Shown: in pieces, positions 9,943 through 18,498 of the stretch
Numbering within the stretch: the first letter of the stretch is position 1
Layout: every line of letters starts with the position of its first letter
Assembly (NCBI RefSeq): GCF_000735585.1
Contig: NZ_JNNO01000023.1
Coordinates: 62,001 to 126,000, forward strand
Direction of reading: 5' to 3'
DNA length: 64,000 nt
Source: Devosia sp. LC5
Lineage (GTDB): Bacteria; Pseudomonadota; Alphaproteobacteria; Rhizobiales; Devosiaceae
Notes under the pieces: model-generated
The model's input: only the letters and a program-made list of their open reading frames with translations
Database searches by the model: none
Told to the model about the DNA's origin: nothing
Made by a program: the position numbers and the translations under genes

Positions 9943-10149
9943 GACTCCCACCCCTCGGTCAGTTACCAAGAACTCTACGCCCCCTGAGGAGAGAGCCTCC
10001 TCGATCCGTTCGATCGTGCCCGAATAAGTTTTGCCGCCGGCCTCAAACAGCCGGACGGTATGTCGAGCGACGTCAGCTTTCTCGGCCAAAGCGTCCTGAC
10101 TCCAGTTCAGAAACGCTCGCCCTGCCCTGCACTGGGCGCCGGTGATCAT
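9925..10149 (-). CDS. Small Xre-type HTH regulator
   Basis: 74 aa. The helix-turn-helix reads SQDALAEKADVARHTVRLFE at about residues 17-36, typical of Cro/C1-type proteins. The start ATG is at 10149. Such single-domain proteins regulate toxin-antitoxin, restriction or mobile-element genes. Two inverted repeats upstream of its start (10181-10195 and 10230-10244) are good candidates for its operators. It runs convergently into the frameshifted membrane ORF and overlaps its last codons. Confidence 0.75.
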   Translation of the reverse strand: MITGAQCRAGRAFLNWSQDALAEKADVARHTVRLFEAGGKTYSGTIERIEEALSSGGVEFLVTDRGVGVLLLET

Positions 10150-10180
10150 GATGATCGATAGTCACTCGTGGAACGATTCT

Positions 10181-10195
10181 GGTCAAGGATTGACC
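10181..10195. promoter_or_regulatory. Perfect 6-bp inverted repeat, candidate operator
   Basis: GGTCAA-GGA-TTGACC is a perfect palindrome with a 3-base centre. It sits 32 bases upstream of the Xre start codon, where an autoregulatory operator would be expected. Confidence 0.45.
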
Positions 10196-10229
10196 GACCC
10201 AACGCCAATTAACCATGATTGAAGAACTC

Positions 10230-10244
10230 TATCCAAAATGGATA
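10230..10244. promoter_or_regulatory. Inverted repeat TATCC-N5-GGATA, candidate operator
   Basis: Five-base arms separated by AAAAT, in an AT-rich stretch of the 289-base gap between the divergent Xre gene (minus) and the 207-aa gene (plus). Placement fits a shared control region. Nothing else in this gap looks coding. Confidence 0.4.
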
Positions 10245-10438
10245 AAGTTTGATTGAAATTTTGCCCGATTTGTGTTTTGATGCAGCTTGTGAGGCGGCCA
10301 CCTTCCCTAAGGCGCTTCTCAGCGTGGTTTTGACCGCGCCATCTCGCTGAAGACGCTGGCGGCATTCCGCCGGTAGAGAGAAAATCTAACATATCCATCG
10401 TTGACGCGACAGTCCGTCGCCAACCGGAGCCTCTTCTG

Positions 10439-11062
10439 ATGTCTCTTGCTGCAAAACGCGGGCCGCGCCCGTTCGCCCAGAATTTCAACAGGCCCGAAGC
10501 TGTCGATCGAAGTTTCGTCGTGCGGCGTTTGCACAGAAACGCCGCCAGCCTGGTGTCCGCCCATCCCAGGGCTGACTATGTCGGCGCCGACGATCTGACC
10601 GAGAGCCTTGCCCGCGCGAAGGGATTCTCCCATGACGATCTGGCAATCCTTCGCATCTCAATCGGCGCAAAGCGGCACACCATGATCTGCGTGCCTTCCA
10701 ACATCTGGCATTCCCGCAAGTTCGACCTAATCGAGCTCAAGGACATGGCAAATGCGGCCGCCAGGGCATGCATCCTTGTCCCGGAGTCCGCGATCCAGCG
10801 CGAGCCGCGCCTGAGTGTCGCCCGGGCAATCGAAGAAGCATTCGGGGTCACTGTGGGTCTCGAAGATCGCATGGCAATCCTTGTCCATATGATCGAGGCA
10901 GGCGGGCAGAGCTCCATCATGGATTGCGCGTGCGCGATCGTCCACCCGGAGCCCTTTTCCGCCGTCCTGCACATGGTCGCCTTGGGCGTCCTCAAGATGA
11001 CCGCATCTGGCGACCTTACGCCTCACAGTGTGGTATGCTTGGCCGATACGACGATCGCTTGA
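10439..11062 (+). CDS. Hypothetical protein, 207 aa
   Basis: ATG 10439 is preceded by GGAG nine bases upstream. There is no signal peptide or membrane segment. The protein mixes a basic N-terminus (KRGPRPFAQNF) with a helical middle. I do not recognise the family. It is the first of three plus-strand genes leading to an FtsH-like protease and may serve with it. Confidence 0.6.
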   Translation: MSLAAKRGPRPFAQNFNRPEAVDRSFVVRRLHRNAASLVSAHPRADYVGADDLTESLARAKGFSHDDLAILRISIGAKRHTMICVPSNIWHSRKFDLIELKDMANAAARACILVPESAIQREPRLSVARAIEEAFGVTVGLEDRMAILVHMIEAGGQSSIMDCACAIVHPEPFSAVLHMVALGVLKMTASGDLTPHSVVCLADTTIA

Positions 11063-11181
11063 GCACTCGCCGGTGATGCGCTGATAATCCACCGCCCCGC
11101 TCGCTCCCAATTTCAATCCTTCATTCCTGAGCTGCGCGGCAATTCGCCGGCGGCCGGACTGGCGAAACATGGAGATGCGCC

Positions 11182-11478
11182 ATGAGTGAACTCGACTTTC
11201 TGGTTAAGCCGCATTTGATAACCAGCCTTGCCCTCGACATCGCCAAGTTGCTGGCCCATGGCGCGCCTATGCCTCAGGACCTGGATGTCGCGCCGCTGCT
11301 GGAGAATTGGAACCTTGGCATGACACGAAGGGCCCCCGCACTGACGGGTATAGTGTCCGGCCATCCCAAAATCGAAGACGGAACGCTCCACTCGTCCGAA
11401 CTGATGATCATCGACCCCAGCCGCCGCTGGGCACGCACCCTTTCACGGTTTTACCTGCTCGGCGCCAAGGCCCCCTGA
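11182..11478 (+). CDS. Small DUF6634-like protein
   Basis: 98 aa, ATG 11182 with GGAG upstream. The C-terminal half (GHPKIEDGTLHSSELMIID, then WARTLSRFY) looks like the small proteins that commonly precede AAA-type FtsH-like proteases on rhizobial mobile DNA; the DUF6634 assignment is from memory. It ends 39 bases before the protease gene. Function unknown; adaptor or substrate of the protease is a guess. Confidence 0.5.
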   Translation: MSELDFLVKPHLITSLALDIAKLLAHGAPMPQDLDVAPLLENWNLGMTRRAPALTGIVSGHPKIEDGTLHSSELMIIDPSRRWARTLSRFYLLGAKAP

Positions 11479-11517
11479 CACTAGTCGTTTCCCTTCCATC
11501 CTGAGACGGAGCCTGGA

Positions 11518-13545
11518 ATGAAAGAAAACGAAGCCCTCACAGCGGCCGAGGCTTTGGCACGCGTATATGTCGATGCGTTGGCTTTGGCGAATGGCGCCTC
11601 ACTACACCCGATGAACCGGTCAACCGACACCACGCTCGATACGCTCCTCGGGCTGCAGGACGTCGTTCCGACCGCGGATACCGATCGACTCCGGGTCGAT
11701 CAGACCCTGGCGGCTATCCTTACGGCGCGCTGTATTGCAACCGAGCCATTGCTACCGGGACGACTCCACCGTGGGGAGGATGTCATCCTCGTCATCGAGA
11801 CCATTCATGCGGAATGGGTCGACTTGGTGGATGACGTCATCACCACATGCGCGACACCCAAGGGCTCGAAAAAGACCATTCTGTCTCAAGACGGCTCCGA
11901 GAAGTCGCACACTCCAGACCGCGGGAACACGTTGATCCACAAAGCCCTGGGGCGTGGTGGTCCGGTCGTTGGCATCTCGACCGCCCCATCCCGCCATTTG
12001 CCGTCGGCACTGATGCGGACTGTGGAAGTCCGCATCACCCTGCCGTCGATCGACGCTTGGGCGATCCGCCTCTTGCTCGAAGCAATGACGGGCCAGAAGT
12101 ATGCTGGCACCATCGACGAGATGGTGATCCGCGCTGCAGAAATCGGTGATCTGAGCCTAGCTATCCGGCCAGGTAAAACCCCGGCAGAGTGCCTGCGCCG
12201 GTTGGCGGACTTGGTTTCGGGAAAGGCGCAGTTCGCCGGCGGCGGCCCAAGGTTGGAGCAACTGCATGGATACGGCGAGGCCGCCACGTGGGGCCTTGAG
12301 CTCGTGGACGATATCAAGGAATTCAAGGCTGGCCGTCTGAAGTGGGCGGATGTCTCGAACCGCAGTATCCTGCTGTCTTCCGAGCCGGGTCTGGGAAAGA
12401 CGAGCTTCGCCCGAGCGCTTGCGCGTTCGATGGGTGCTCATCTCGTGGCGACCAGCGTAGCCGACTGGAACGCCGGGCCTCATCTCGGGGCGACCCTCCA
12501 AGCCATGCGAGGTGCTTTTGCGGAGGCCCGACGGAATCGGCCGTCGGTCCTCCTGATAGATGAATTTGAAGGCATCGGCGCCCGAAACCGCCTGTCCGGG
12601 GACTACATCGAATACTGGACCCAAATCGTAAATCAGCTTCTTGAGCTGCTTTCCAATGAGAGCGATCTCGAAGGGACAGTTATTGTCACGACGACAAATC
12701 ACCCAGAGAAAATCGACAGCGCTCTGCTTAGATCTGGCCGCATCGACAAGATCATTACCCTGCAGAGGCCCGATCATCCCGATCTGGCAAATATCTTTCG
12801 CTATTGCCTCGGAGCCGACTGCCTGCCGCAGATGGACTTGATGCCCCTCGCCTTGGCCGCAACGGGCGCCACCGGCGCCGATGTGACAAAATGGGTCATG
12901 CGGGCGAAGGCGATCGCGCGACGCCAGGATGTCGAGTTGTCGATGGATCACCTGCTCTCGGAGATTCGCGGCGACGCACCGTCAATGTCGCCGGAAGTCC
13001 GGACGCGTGTGGCTGTCCATGAAGCAGGACACGCGGTGTTGGCCAGGTTCTTCAAGATCGGGACGGTAAGGGCAATGGCGATTGTGCCGAGCGGCGGTCG
13101 GACCGAGGTCGACTTTGACCAGTCGTTGGATCTCAATGAAGTCGAGTTGACGCGCACCATAGCCTTCTTTCTGGCAGGTCGGGCAGCCGAAGAGCTCGCG
13201 ATCGGCACCGCCGGCGGCGGGAGCGGCGGTACGGACGGCAACAGCGACCTGGAGCGGGCGACCGACTTGGCGATCAAGGCCGAAAGTACCTTCGGCTTCG
13301 GCAAGACCCTGGGTCTTGTTCACATGCGCATCGAGCATCCCAGCACACTGGTGATGATGCCGCAGGTTTTGGCGGCGGTAAAGGAAAGGCTCGACAACGC
13401 CATGGATTTGGCTCGGCAGGTTCTCGAGGTCAGAAAGCTGGAGCTAAACACGATCGCCCAGCATTTGGACCGGATGGGTTATGTCTCCGGGTCTGAGCTA
13501 CAGGCGTTGTCTGTCCCTCCCTCTGATGTAGCTGCTGCTGCGTAA
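11518..13545 (+). CDS. Cytosolic FtsH-like AAA+ zinc metalloprotease
   Basis: 675 aa, ATG 11518 after GGAG. AAA module: Walker A EPGLGKTS at 289-296, Walker B LLIDEFEG around 345-352, and a sensor-like TTTNHP then arginine-finger region LLRSGRID. Peptidase M41 module: zinc motif HEAGH at 501-505 and third ligand D577 in SDLERAT. Unlike housekeeping FtsH there are no N-terminal membrane segments; a ~270-residue unknown domain replaces them, so it probably acts in the cytosol on specific substrates. Likely co-transcribed with the two small genes before it. Such proteases recur in accessory regions of rhizobia; their biological targets are not known to me. Confidence 0.85.
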   Translation: MKENEALTAAEALARVYVDALALANGASLHPMNRSTDTTLDTLLGLQDVVPTADTDRLRVDQTLAAILTARCIATEPLLPGRLHRGEDVILVIETIHAEWVDLVDDVITTCATPKGSKKTILSQDGSEKSHTPDRGNTLIHKALGRGGPVVGISTAPSRHLPSALMRTVEVRITLPSIDAWAIRLLLEAMTGQKYAGTIDEMVIRAAEIGDLSLAIRPGKTPAECLRRLADLVSGKAQFAGGGPRLEQLHGYGEAATWGLELVDDIKEFKAGRLKWADVSNRSILLSSEPGLGKTSFARALARSMGAHLVATSVADWNAGPHLGATLQAMRGAFAEARRNRPSVLLIDEFEGIGARNRLSGDYIEYWTQIVNQLLELLSNESDLEGTVIVTTTNHPEKIDSALLRSGRIDKIITLQRPDHPDLANIFRYCLGADCLPQMDLMPLALAATGATGADVTKWVMRAKAIARRQDVELSMDHLLSEIRGDAPSMSPEVRTRVAVHEAGHAVLARFFKIGTVRAMAIVPSGGRTEVDFDQSLDLNEVELTRTIAFFLAGRAAEELAIGTAGGGSGGTDGNSDLERATDLAIKAESTFGFGKTLGLVHMRIEHPSTLVMMPQVLAAVKERLDNAMDLARQVLEVRKLELNTIAQHLDRMGYVSGSELQALSVPPSDVAAAA

Positions 13546-13660
13546 GAATGGAAGTTGGCTTGGCGTGCCTATTGCCTAACCGAGCGCATCACCAAATCAA
13601 ATGGCCGGAGGTCGGTGAGATGCTACCAGCCAGGGACCAGCATATTGCCAACGGGTGCTT

Positions 13661-14479
13661 CTACTTTTTCGCCCCCCGCCGGAGCCCCAGCGTCCGTGAT
13701 TGGCCGCGTTTGACCTTTGGTTTCGGCGACCTGATCACCTTACCAATGGCTATCGGCGGCTCAGGGGTTGCTGAGGGATCCGCCATCTCTCTGGCCACAG
13801 ACAAAGCGGCCTGCTTCTGGAGAAACGATCTTGGGTCGGAAATCTCAGCCAGTCGTCGCTCGGTTTCCGAGACCGCCGTCACGGTCGCCAGGACTTGATC
13901 AAGATATGCCTGGAAATCCTTGCCGCCACCGGTTTTGTCACCGAGCTCCTGTAGCCTGAGAACGATCTGACCGATCCGGCCATATGCCAATCCGCTCGGG
14001 GTCGGCCTGTCGGTCTCTCGCTTGATCGGAACATCAACCCGGAGCCGTCCTGCACCCATTTCAACCATCCCGAGGTTGGAATGATTGTTACCGTACGACC
14101 GGTGAAAGAGCGTGACGAGAAATTGCCTCTCGATGCGGTTAAACGCATGGCTGAGAGCGCCACTACTCAGTTCCTGGCGGAAGCGCATGCGTTCCGGTTT
14201 TTGGCCAAAGAACCGAGGAAAGGACCCGAACGATGGCCGCACCGCGGGGTTGCTCCTCCGGCAGGCCTCCATGTAGTCCATGTAGTGACCCAGCAGGGTC
14301 AAATCCTGAAGGGCGGCTCGGTTGTCAGTGGTCTTCGACAGGTCGAGCTTCCCGACAAAGACCGATCCCTTGCTCTCTCCATCTTCATTCGAGGTGAGGC
14401 GGAAGATGGTTTCTGCAGCCGACATCTCGCGGTCTACTGGCCAAAATTCTGGGACGGACAGAGCCAAAAAATCCTCCAA
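13661..14479 (-). CDS. Hypothetical protein, 272 aa
   Basis: Start is TTG 14479 with AGGGGAA a few bases upstream; the first internal ATG is at 14425. The protein is soluble and ends in a strongly basic tail (KPKVKRGQSRTLGLRRGAKK), which suggests nucleic-acid contact. The C-terminal third is predicted helical. It follows another minus-strand gene by 33 bases, so the two form an operon convergent with the FtsH-like genes. Family not recognised. Confidence 0.6.
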   Translation of the reverse strand: MEDFLALSVPEFWPVDREMSAAETIFRLTSNEDGESKGSVFVGKLDLSKTTDNRAALQDLTLLGHYMDYMEACRRSNPAVRPSFGSFPRFFGQKPERMRFRQELSSGALSHAFNRIERQFLVTLFHRSYGNNHSNLGMVEMGAGRLRVDVPIKRETDRPTPSGLAYGRIGQIVLRLQELGDKTGGGKDFQAYLDQVLATVTAVSETERRLAEISDPRSFLQKQAALSVAREMADPSATPEPPIAIGKVIRSPKPKVKRGQSRTLGLRRGAKK

Positions 14480-14512
14480 GGATAGTTCCCCTGTCCTTGT
14501 GAATGTCAGAGC

Positions 14513-14884
14513 CTACCTAAACCTAAACGAAGGAGTGGATTGTTGGTCTTCTTCGTTTCCTTGCGGCGAATGATCCGTCTCAGAAAATTCCATCGCTGCG
14601 CCGGCAATTTTGCCAACTATAGCCTGGTTTATCGCCTCCCGAATGGCGGCATAGCATCCAGAGCGGATTGCCGGACTTTCCTCAAACAGGATCTCAAGGT
14701 CACCGAGATTTAGGCGCTTCATCGCGGCATAAGCACACCGGATCATCACTTCCTCCGCATAGACGGAATTGATCTCGACTTCGGCCGGCGAGATGTCGTG
14801 GTCGAGCGCTTCCGTTCGCCGAATTTCATCGAGATGTTTCCTGGTTTCTTCCGCGGCTTCATTGCAGAGCGATTCGAAAAGCAT
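14513..14884 (-). CDS. Hypothetical protein, ~123 aa
   Basis: I prefer ATG 14884, which has GGAG eleven bases upstream; a longer form from 14932 is possible. Acidic, helical protein (LFESLCNEAAEETRKHLDEI) ending in a Ser/Gln-rich tail. First gene of a two-gene minus-strand unit. I do not recognise it. Confidence 0.55.
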   Translation of the reverse strand: MLFESLCNEAAEETRKHLDEIRRTEALDHDISPAEVEINSVYAEEVMIRCAYAAMKRLNLGDLEILFEESPAIRSGCYAAIREAINQAIVGKIAGAAMEFSETDHSPQGNEEDQQSTPSFRFR

Positions 14885-15054
14885 GGGATTTTGAACTCCG
14901 TTCCTGCGCCAAGATCCAGCAGGCATTGGCAAGCAACAAACGACGTCCTTGCGTTTAACCGCGCCCGTCGCTCCGGCTCGGAGCGAGAGCTAGGAGCCAA
15001 AGACCATCGGCTCTGAGGATTCCTGCTCTGTAGCGGAAACTAGAAGTCGGCAGG

Positions 15055-15076
15055 TCGCTCCGCCGCGGAGCGATCG
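15055..15076. repeat. Palindromic hairpin in the gap before tnsA
   Basis: CGCTCCGC facing GCGGAGCG forms a long, nearly perfect palindrome. It lies in the ~570-base gap between the minus-strand unit and tnsA, where a transposon end would be expected. A related imperfect palindrome lies at about 14970-14998. Confidence 0.4.
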
Positions 15077-15107
15077 TTCAATTTCATGATGTTTATCAAT
15101 GGGTTAG

Positions 15108-15136
15108 TTGAATTTCTTGGAAAACGATCCTATAAT
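15108..15136 (+). promoter_or_regulatory. Sigma-70-like promoter, TTGAAT-17-TATAAT
   Basis: TTGAAT at 15108-15113 and a consensus TATAAT at 15131-15136 are exactly 17 bases apart and point toward tnsA. The transcript would start with a GC-rich hairpin (15147-15182, CGGCGA paired with TCGCCG and CCCCC with GGGGG). This is probably the promoter of the transposition operon. Confidence 0.6.
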
Positions 15137-15443
15137 CGGCGCATAAGCGGCGAGGTCCGCCCCCAGATGGGGGGGTCGCCGAAGCATCGAAGAAGGAGAT
15201 CAATCGACTGGCCCTGCTGGTACGCACGTCCAATTTTGACGTCGTCCACATCGGGACCAAGAGAACCGTAGCCTCAAAAGGAAACACCCGGGTTCGAGGC
15301 CCGGGCGTCTCATTCAATCAAGATCCAGAAGCAAGTTTGGACACAACCTTCTGAATCGAAACCTAAACAACCTGTTCGGGCTGTGATTGCAGTTTTCCGG
15401 AAGCGGACCTGTGTGTCAAGCATCCAGACGCTGCGCCACGGCC

Positions 15444-15459
15444 AAGGAGACATCTATTG
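15444..15459 (+). promoter_or_regulatory. Strong ribosome site fixing a TTG start for tnsA
   Basis: AAGGAGA at 15444-15450 lies six bases before TTG 15457. No ATG or GTG is well placed, so this site decides the start. A strong Shine-Dalgarno with a weak start codon suggests deliberately limited translation of the endonuclease. Confidence 0.65.
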
Positions 15460-16212
15460 GCCCAAAAAGTTTTTTCCGATGACAACGTCGCCGCCACGGT
15501 GCCGATCATTGCGCCGCCGTTTTCGTTCCCTCCCGAAGATACGTCGCATACATATCTCGTCACTGCCAAGTCGCGCGGTGATCGTAGTATCGCCCTCACG
15601 GGCACGAACCGCGGCTCGTTCGTGGGTGCGATCGTCGCGTGGATTGGGGATCGCTGGCAAACCATCAGTTTCGAAAGCCGGCACGAGATGATGACGGCAT
15701 ATCTCTTGCTGTCCCACCCCAAGCTCACTGATCTTCGTGAGCAGGTTCGTTCGCCTGGATACGTCGATGAAGACGGTGTGCACCACGACCACGTCTTCGA
15801 CTTTGTGGCGACGATCGATGGCGAGGACCACGCCATAGCCTGCAAGTTGCAGAGCAGCACGGATCGCCTGAACTTCCGCGCAACACTAGGTTTGCTCGCA
15901 TCTCAGATGGGAGATTTCGCCGACACCGTCGACCTGGTGGTCGAAGGTGCGTTTTCGCGCACTCGCGCTTTTAACGCAGAGCTTTTCCATTTCCTGCGGT
16001 GGGAACACGATCAGGAAGCAGACGAAGTGCTATTGGGCTTGGTCAGTTCGCTGGAGGGCGTCACGACAGTAGCGGCGATCGTCGCAGCCTCAGGGCTGAA
16101 AGGTCGTGGTTGGCGCTCGCTCGTGCGCATGTGTGCCCATCATCGTGTTGCAGTCGTTCGCGGTCGTATCGACGACTACACCACACTGATTGCCCGGGAT
16201 ATCGCCGCATGA
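15457..16212 (+). CDS. tnsA: TnsA-like transposon endonuclease
   Basis: 251 aa from TTG 15457. The restriction-endonuclease fold is marked by E77 (in the segment SFESRHEMMTAYLL), D115 (HVFDF) and K130 (ACK), with an EQ between them as in TnsA proteins. In Tn7-type systems TnsA cuts the 5' ends of the element while TnsB cuts the 3' ends, giving cut-and-paste transposition. The residue two before the lysine is Ala instead of the Gln seen in Tn7 TnsA. The stop overlaps the tnsB ATG by four bases (ATGA). Confidence 0.8.
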   Translation: MAQKVFSDDNVAATVPIIAPPFSFPPEDTSHTYLVTAKSRGDRSIALTGTNRGSFVGAIVAWIGDRWQTISFESRHEMMTAYLLLSHPKLTDLREQVRSPGYVDEDGVHHDHVFDFVATIDGEDHAIACKLQSSTDRLNFRATLGLLASQMGDFADTVDLVVEGAFSRTRAFNAELFHFLRWEHDQEADEVLLGLVSSLEGVTTVAAIVAASGLKGRGWRSLVRMCAHHRVAVVRGRIDDYTTLIARDIAA

Positions 16213-18494
16213 CAAAGCTTCGTGTCGCTGTCGGTGACGAGTTCCAACTTGGCGAGAAAACCTTTTTTGTCTCCGCCGCCGCCGGCGACGCCTGCCTTGC
16301 GTATCCTGTTGGCTTTCCGAAGCTGGAACAGCAATTCCAGAAGCGGGATCTTGCCGCCCTGCTCGATACAAATGGCTTTGCATACAAGACTTCGGAAACC
16401 ACGCCCCTTTCGACAGTCGCGCGCCCGACGCTCGCCGCCCTTCATCCCCTACTGCAAAAGGAAGTGCGCCGTCGGCTGAAGTATGTGGAGGGCTTCATCG
16501 CTCTTTTGGCCGCAAGCCAATACCTCAATTCCAAGCAGGTCGTCTTGGAATCCCCCCAATGGGTTGCGGCGGTAAAGCTGACAGGCGGTAGGCGTTTTTA
16601 CAGGACCAGGAACAGCGCCAATGACGCCGCCACGTTCCTCCAACCCAAAGTGGATCGCGAAGGCAAATTCGTCCTCACTGACGACCACGTTATAGAGCTG
16701 ACGGAAGAGGCCGAAGTAGTCCCAAAACGCAAGCGACGTCATGGCCAGCCAAAGATCGTGGATGGCCAGGAGTCATTTACCGCGATCGATGAACCAAGCG
16801 GAAGCACCCTGCTTGATTGGCTGTCGCGTTACGAGGCGTCCGGGGGAAATTGGGAAAGCCTCAAGCCTCAATATGCAAAGTCGGGAAATCACGGTCCCAA
16901 GCTGGCGGACGACGTACAGGCAATCATTACCGAACAATTGCCCACTTATCTAACCAAAGAAGCGATCTCCGCAAAGCGGTTCCTCGAAAACGTAAATACT
17001 GCCATCCAGCGGGAAAATGAGGTCAGGAAGGTCTCTCGCGAGCCACTGCTGACCAAGGTAGGCATTGGGGCCATCAATAAGGTCATTGGTCAGATTGATC
17101 CTTATTTCGCCGATTTTTGCCGCCTTGATGCGGGCATAGTCAAAGCGAAATGGGGCTGGGTTCAGGACACGATTAGGTACCAAGTTAACGGCCAACGCAT
17201 CGAAATTGACGCATATAAAACCGACTTGGTGACGCTGCTGATCCTCTCCGGGGCATGGAGCGGCCTGAACCACGAGCAGCGCAAAAAAATCAAGCGCGAG
17301 CGGCTTTGGCTTACAGTTGCTATCGACAGCGCAACGCGTGTCATCCTGGCGATGCGCTTGTCCCGATCACCCGACGTGCCCAATGGCATTGCCTTGCTCG
17401 ATATGGTCGAGTCGGACAAATCCGCTATCTCCGATGCCGCCGGCGCCGAAACGAAGTGGAGCCAGCGGACCGGACTTTGCACAGTCGTTGCGGATGGCGG
17501 ATTTATTTCAGCCGAAATGCGCGATGCCGTGACCGAAGCACGCGCGACTTTCGAAAACCCGATCGCCGGCGCCGCCTACCTCCGCCCCTACATCGAGCGC
17601 GTGTTCCGCACGGTCGCCACGCAGTTGATGGCGCGTTTGAAGGGCAAGACCTGGTCCAATGTGTTGCAGCGTGGCGACTATGATTCCGAAGCTAACGCCT
17701 CGCTTACAGAGGACGAGCTCGCTTGGATTCTCGTTACTTGGGTTGTCGATATCTACCATCAGACACCCCACGAAGGTTTGGGAGGGGCGACCCCGGAGCA
17801 GGCATGGGCATATGCAGAAGAACACTACGATGTTCGACCATGGCGCGACGCTCATGGACGACGCACCGCATTTGGGGTGCCTCTCAAGCGAGCGGTGACC
17901 GAACAGGGTGTCGAGGTGCTGGGCAACTTCTACCGCGATGATTCACCGGAAGGCTTGCGCATCCTGCGCAGCGTTCGTAACGCGGAGAAATGCTCGGTAA
18001 GGGTAGACGTCGCCAACATGGGCGCGATCTCCATCATTATCGGGGAAGTCGCGTACACGTTACCTGCTCGCGACCAGCGCCTGGAGGGGGTGCGGGCTAG
18101 CGATTGGATCGAAGCCACCGCCGAAGTGCGCCGCCAATTTAGCGCCAGCCAAGTGATATCACGCGAGATCGCTTATCGCGCACTCGGCCGGATTATCGAC
18201 AAGAACAATCAGGCCGCCGAACGAGCTTCGATCATTACACGCGTCTATTCAGCGGCCGACCTCGACTACCTTGAAGAGGGCCTCTTCAAGAGGGTTCGAT
18301 ATGCACAGCCGGTTGACGGGGAAAGTGTACTCAAGATTGGCGAAACCATCGCCCCCATCGATGTGGCGCCGTCCAATTCGCAGGCAACGCGCGCTAGCGA
18401 TGCCGACGAGATGCCGACGTCTCTTCCGCAGGAATCTCAACAGCCGACCACTGTCCATGGCAGCGCCAAAACGCGCCGTTGGACAATGGAGTGA
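16209..18494 (+). CDS. tnsB: TnsB/TniA-like DDE transposase
   Basis: 761 aa from ATG 16209, overlapping the tnsA stop. The rve/integrase core carries D373 (VAIDSAT), D429 (VVADGGF) and E463 (YIERVFR), spaced as in Mu/Tn7-type DDE enzymes. N-terminal ~220 residues should hold the end-binding helix-turn-helix domains; the C-terminal ~150 residues, after a Mu-like beta-barrel, would contact the AAA regulator. It cuts and joins the 3' ends of the element. Its stop lies only 4 bases before the tnsC ATG. Confidence 0.88.
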   Translation: MTKLRVAVGDEFQLGEKTFFVSAAAGDACLAYPVGFPKLEQQFQKRDLAALLDTNGFAYKTSETTPLSTVARPTLAALHPLLQKEVRRRLKYVEGFIALLAASQYLNSKQVVLESPQWVAAVKLTGGRRFYRTRNSANDAATFLQPKVDREGKFVLTDDHVIELTEEAEVVPKRKRRHGQPKIVDGQESFTAIDEPSGSTLLDWLSRYEASGGNWESLKPQYAKSGNHGPKLADDVQAIITEQLPTYLTKEAISAKRFLENVNTAIQRENEVRKVSREPLLTKVGIGAINKVIGQIDPYFADFCRLDAGIVKAKWGWVQDTIRYQVNGQRIEIDAYKTDLVTLLILSGAWSGLNHEQRKKIKRERLWLTVAIDSATRVILAMRLSRSPDVPNGIALLDMVESDKSAISDAAGAETKWSQRTGLCTVVADGGFISAEMRDAVTEARATFENPIAGAAYLRPYIERVFRTVATQLMARLKGKTWSNVLQRGDYDSEANASLTEDELAWILVTWVVDIYHQTPHEGLGGATPEQAWAYAEEHYDVRPWRDAHGRRTAFGVPLKRAVTEQGVEVLGNFYRDDSPEGLRILRSVRNAEKCSVRVDVANMGAISIIIGEVAYTLPARDQRLEGVRASDWIEATAEVRRQFSASQVISREIAYRALGRIIDKNNQAAERASIITRVYSAADLDYLEEGLFKRVRYAQPVDGESVLKIGETIAPIDVAPSNSQATRASDADEMPTSLPQESQQPTTVHGSAKTRRWTME

Positions 18495-18498
18495 CCCT

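Noticed and set aside
15286..15308. CCGGG-TTCGAGG-CCCGG, a possible tRNA T-arm
   Set aside because: Upstream bases do not form anticodon or D arms, and no CCA or matching acceptor stem is present.
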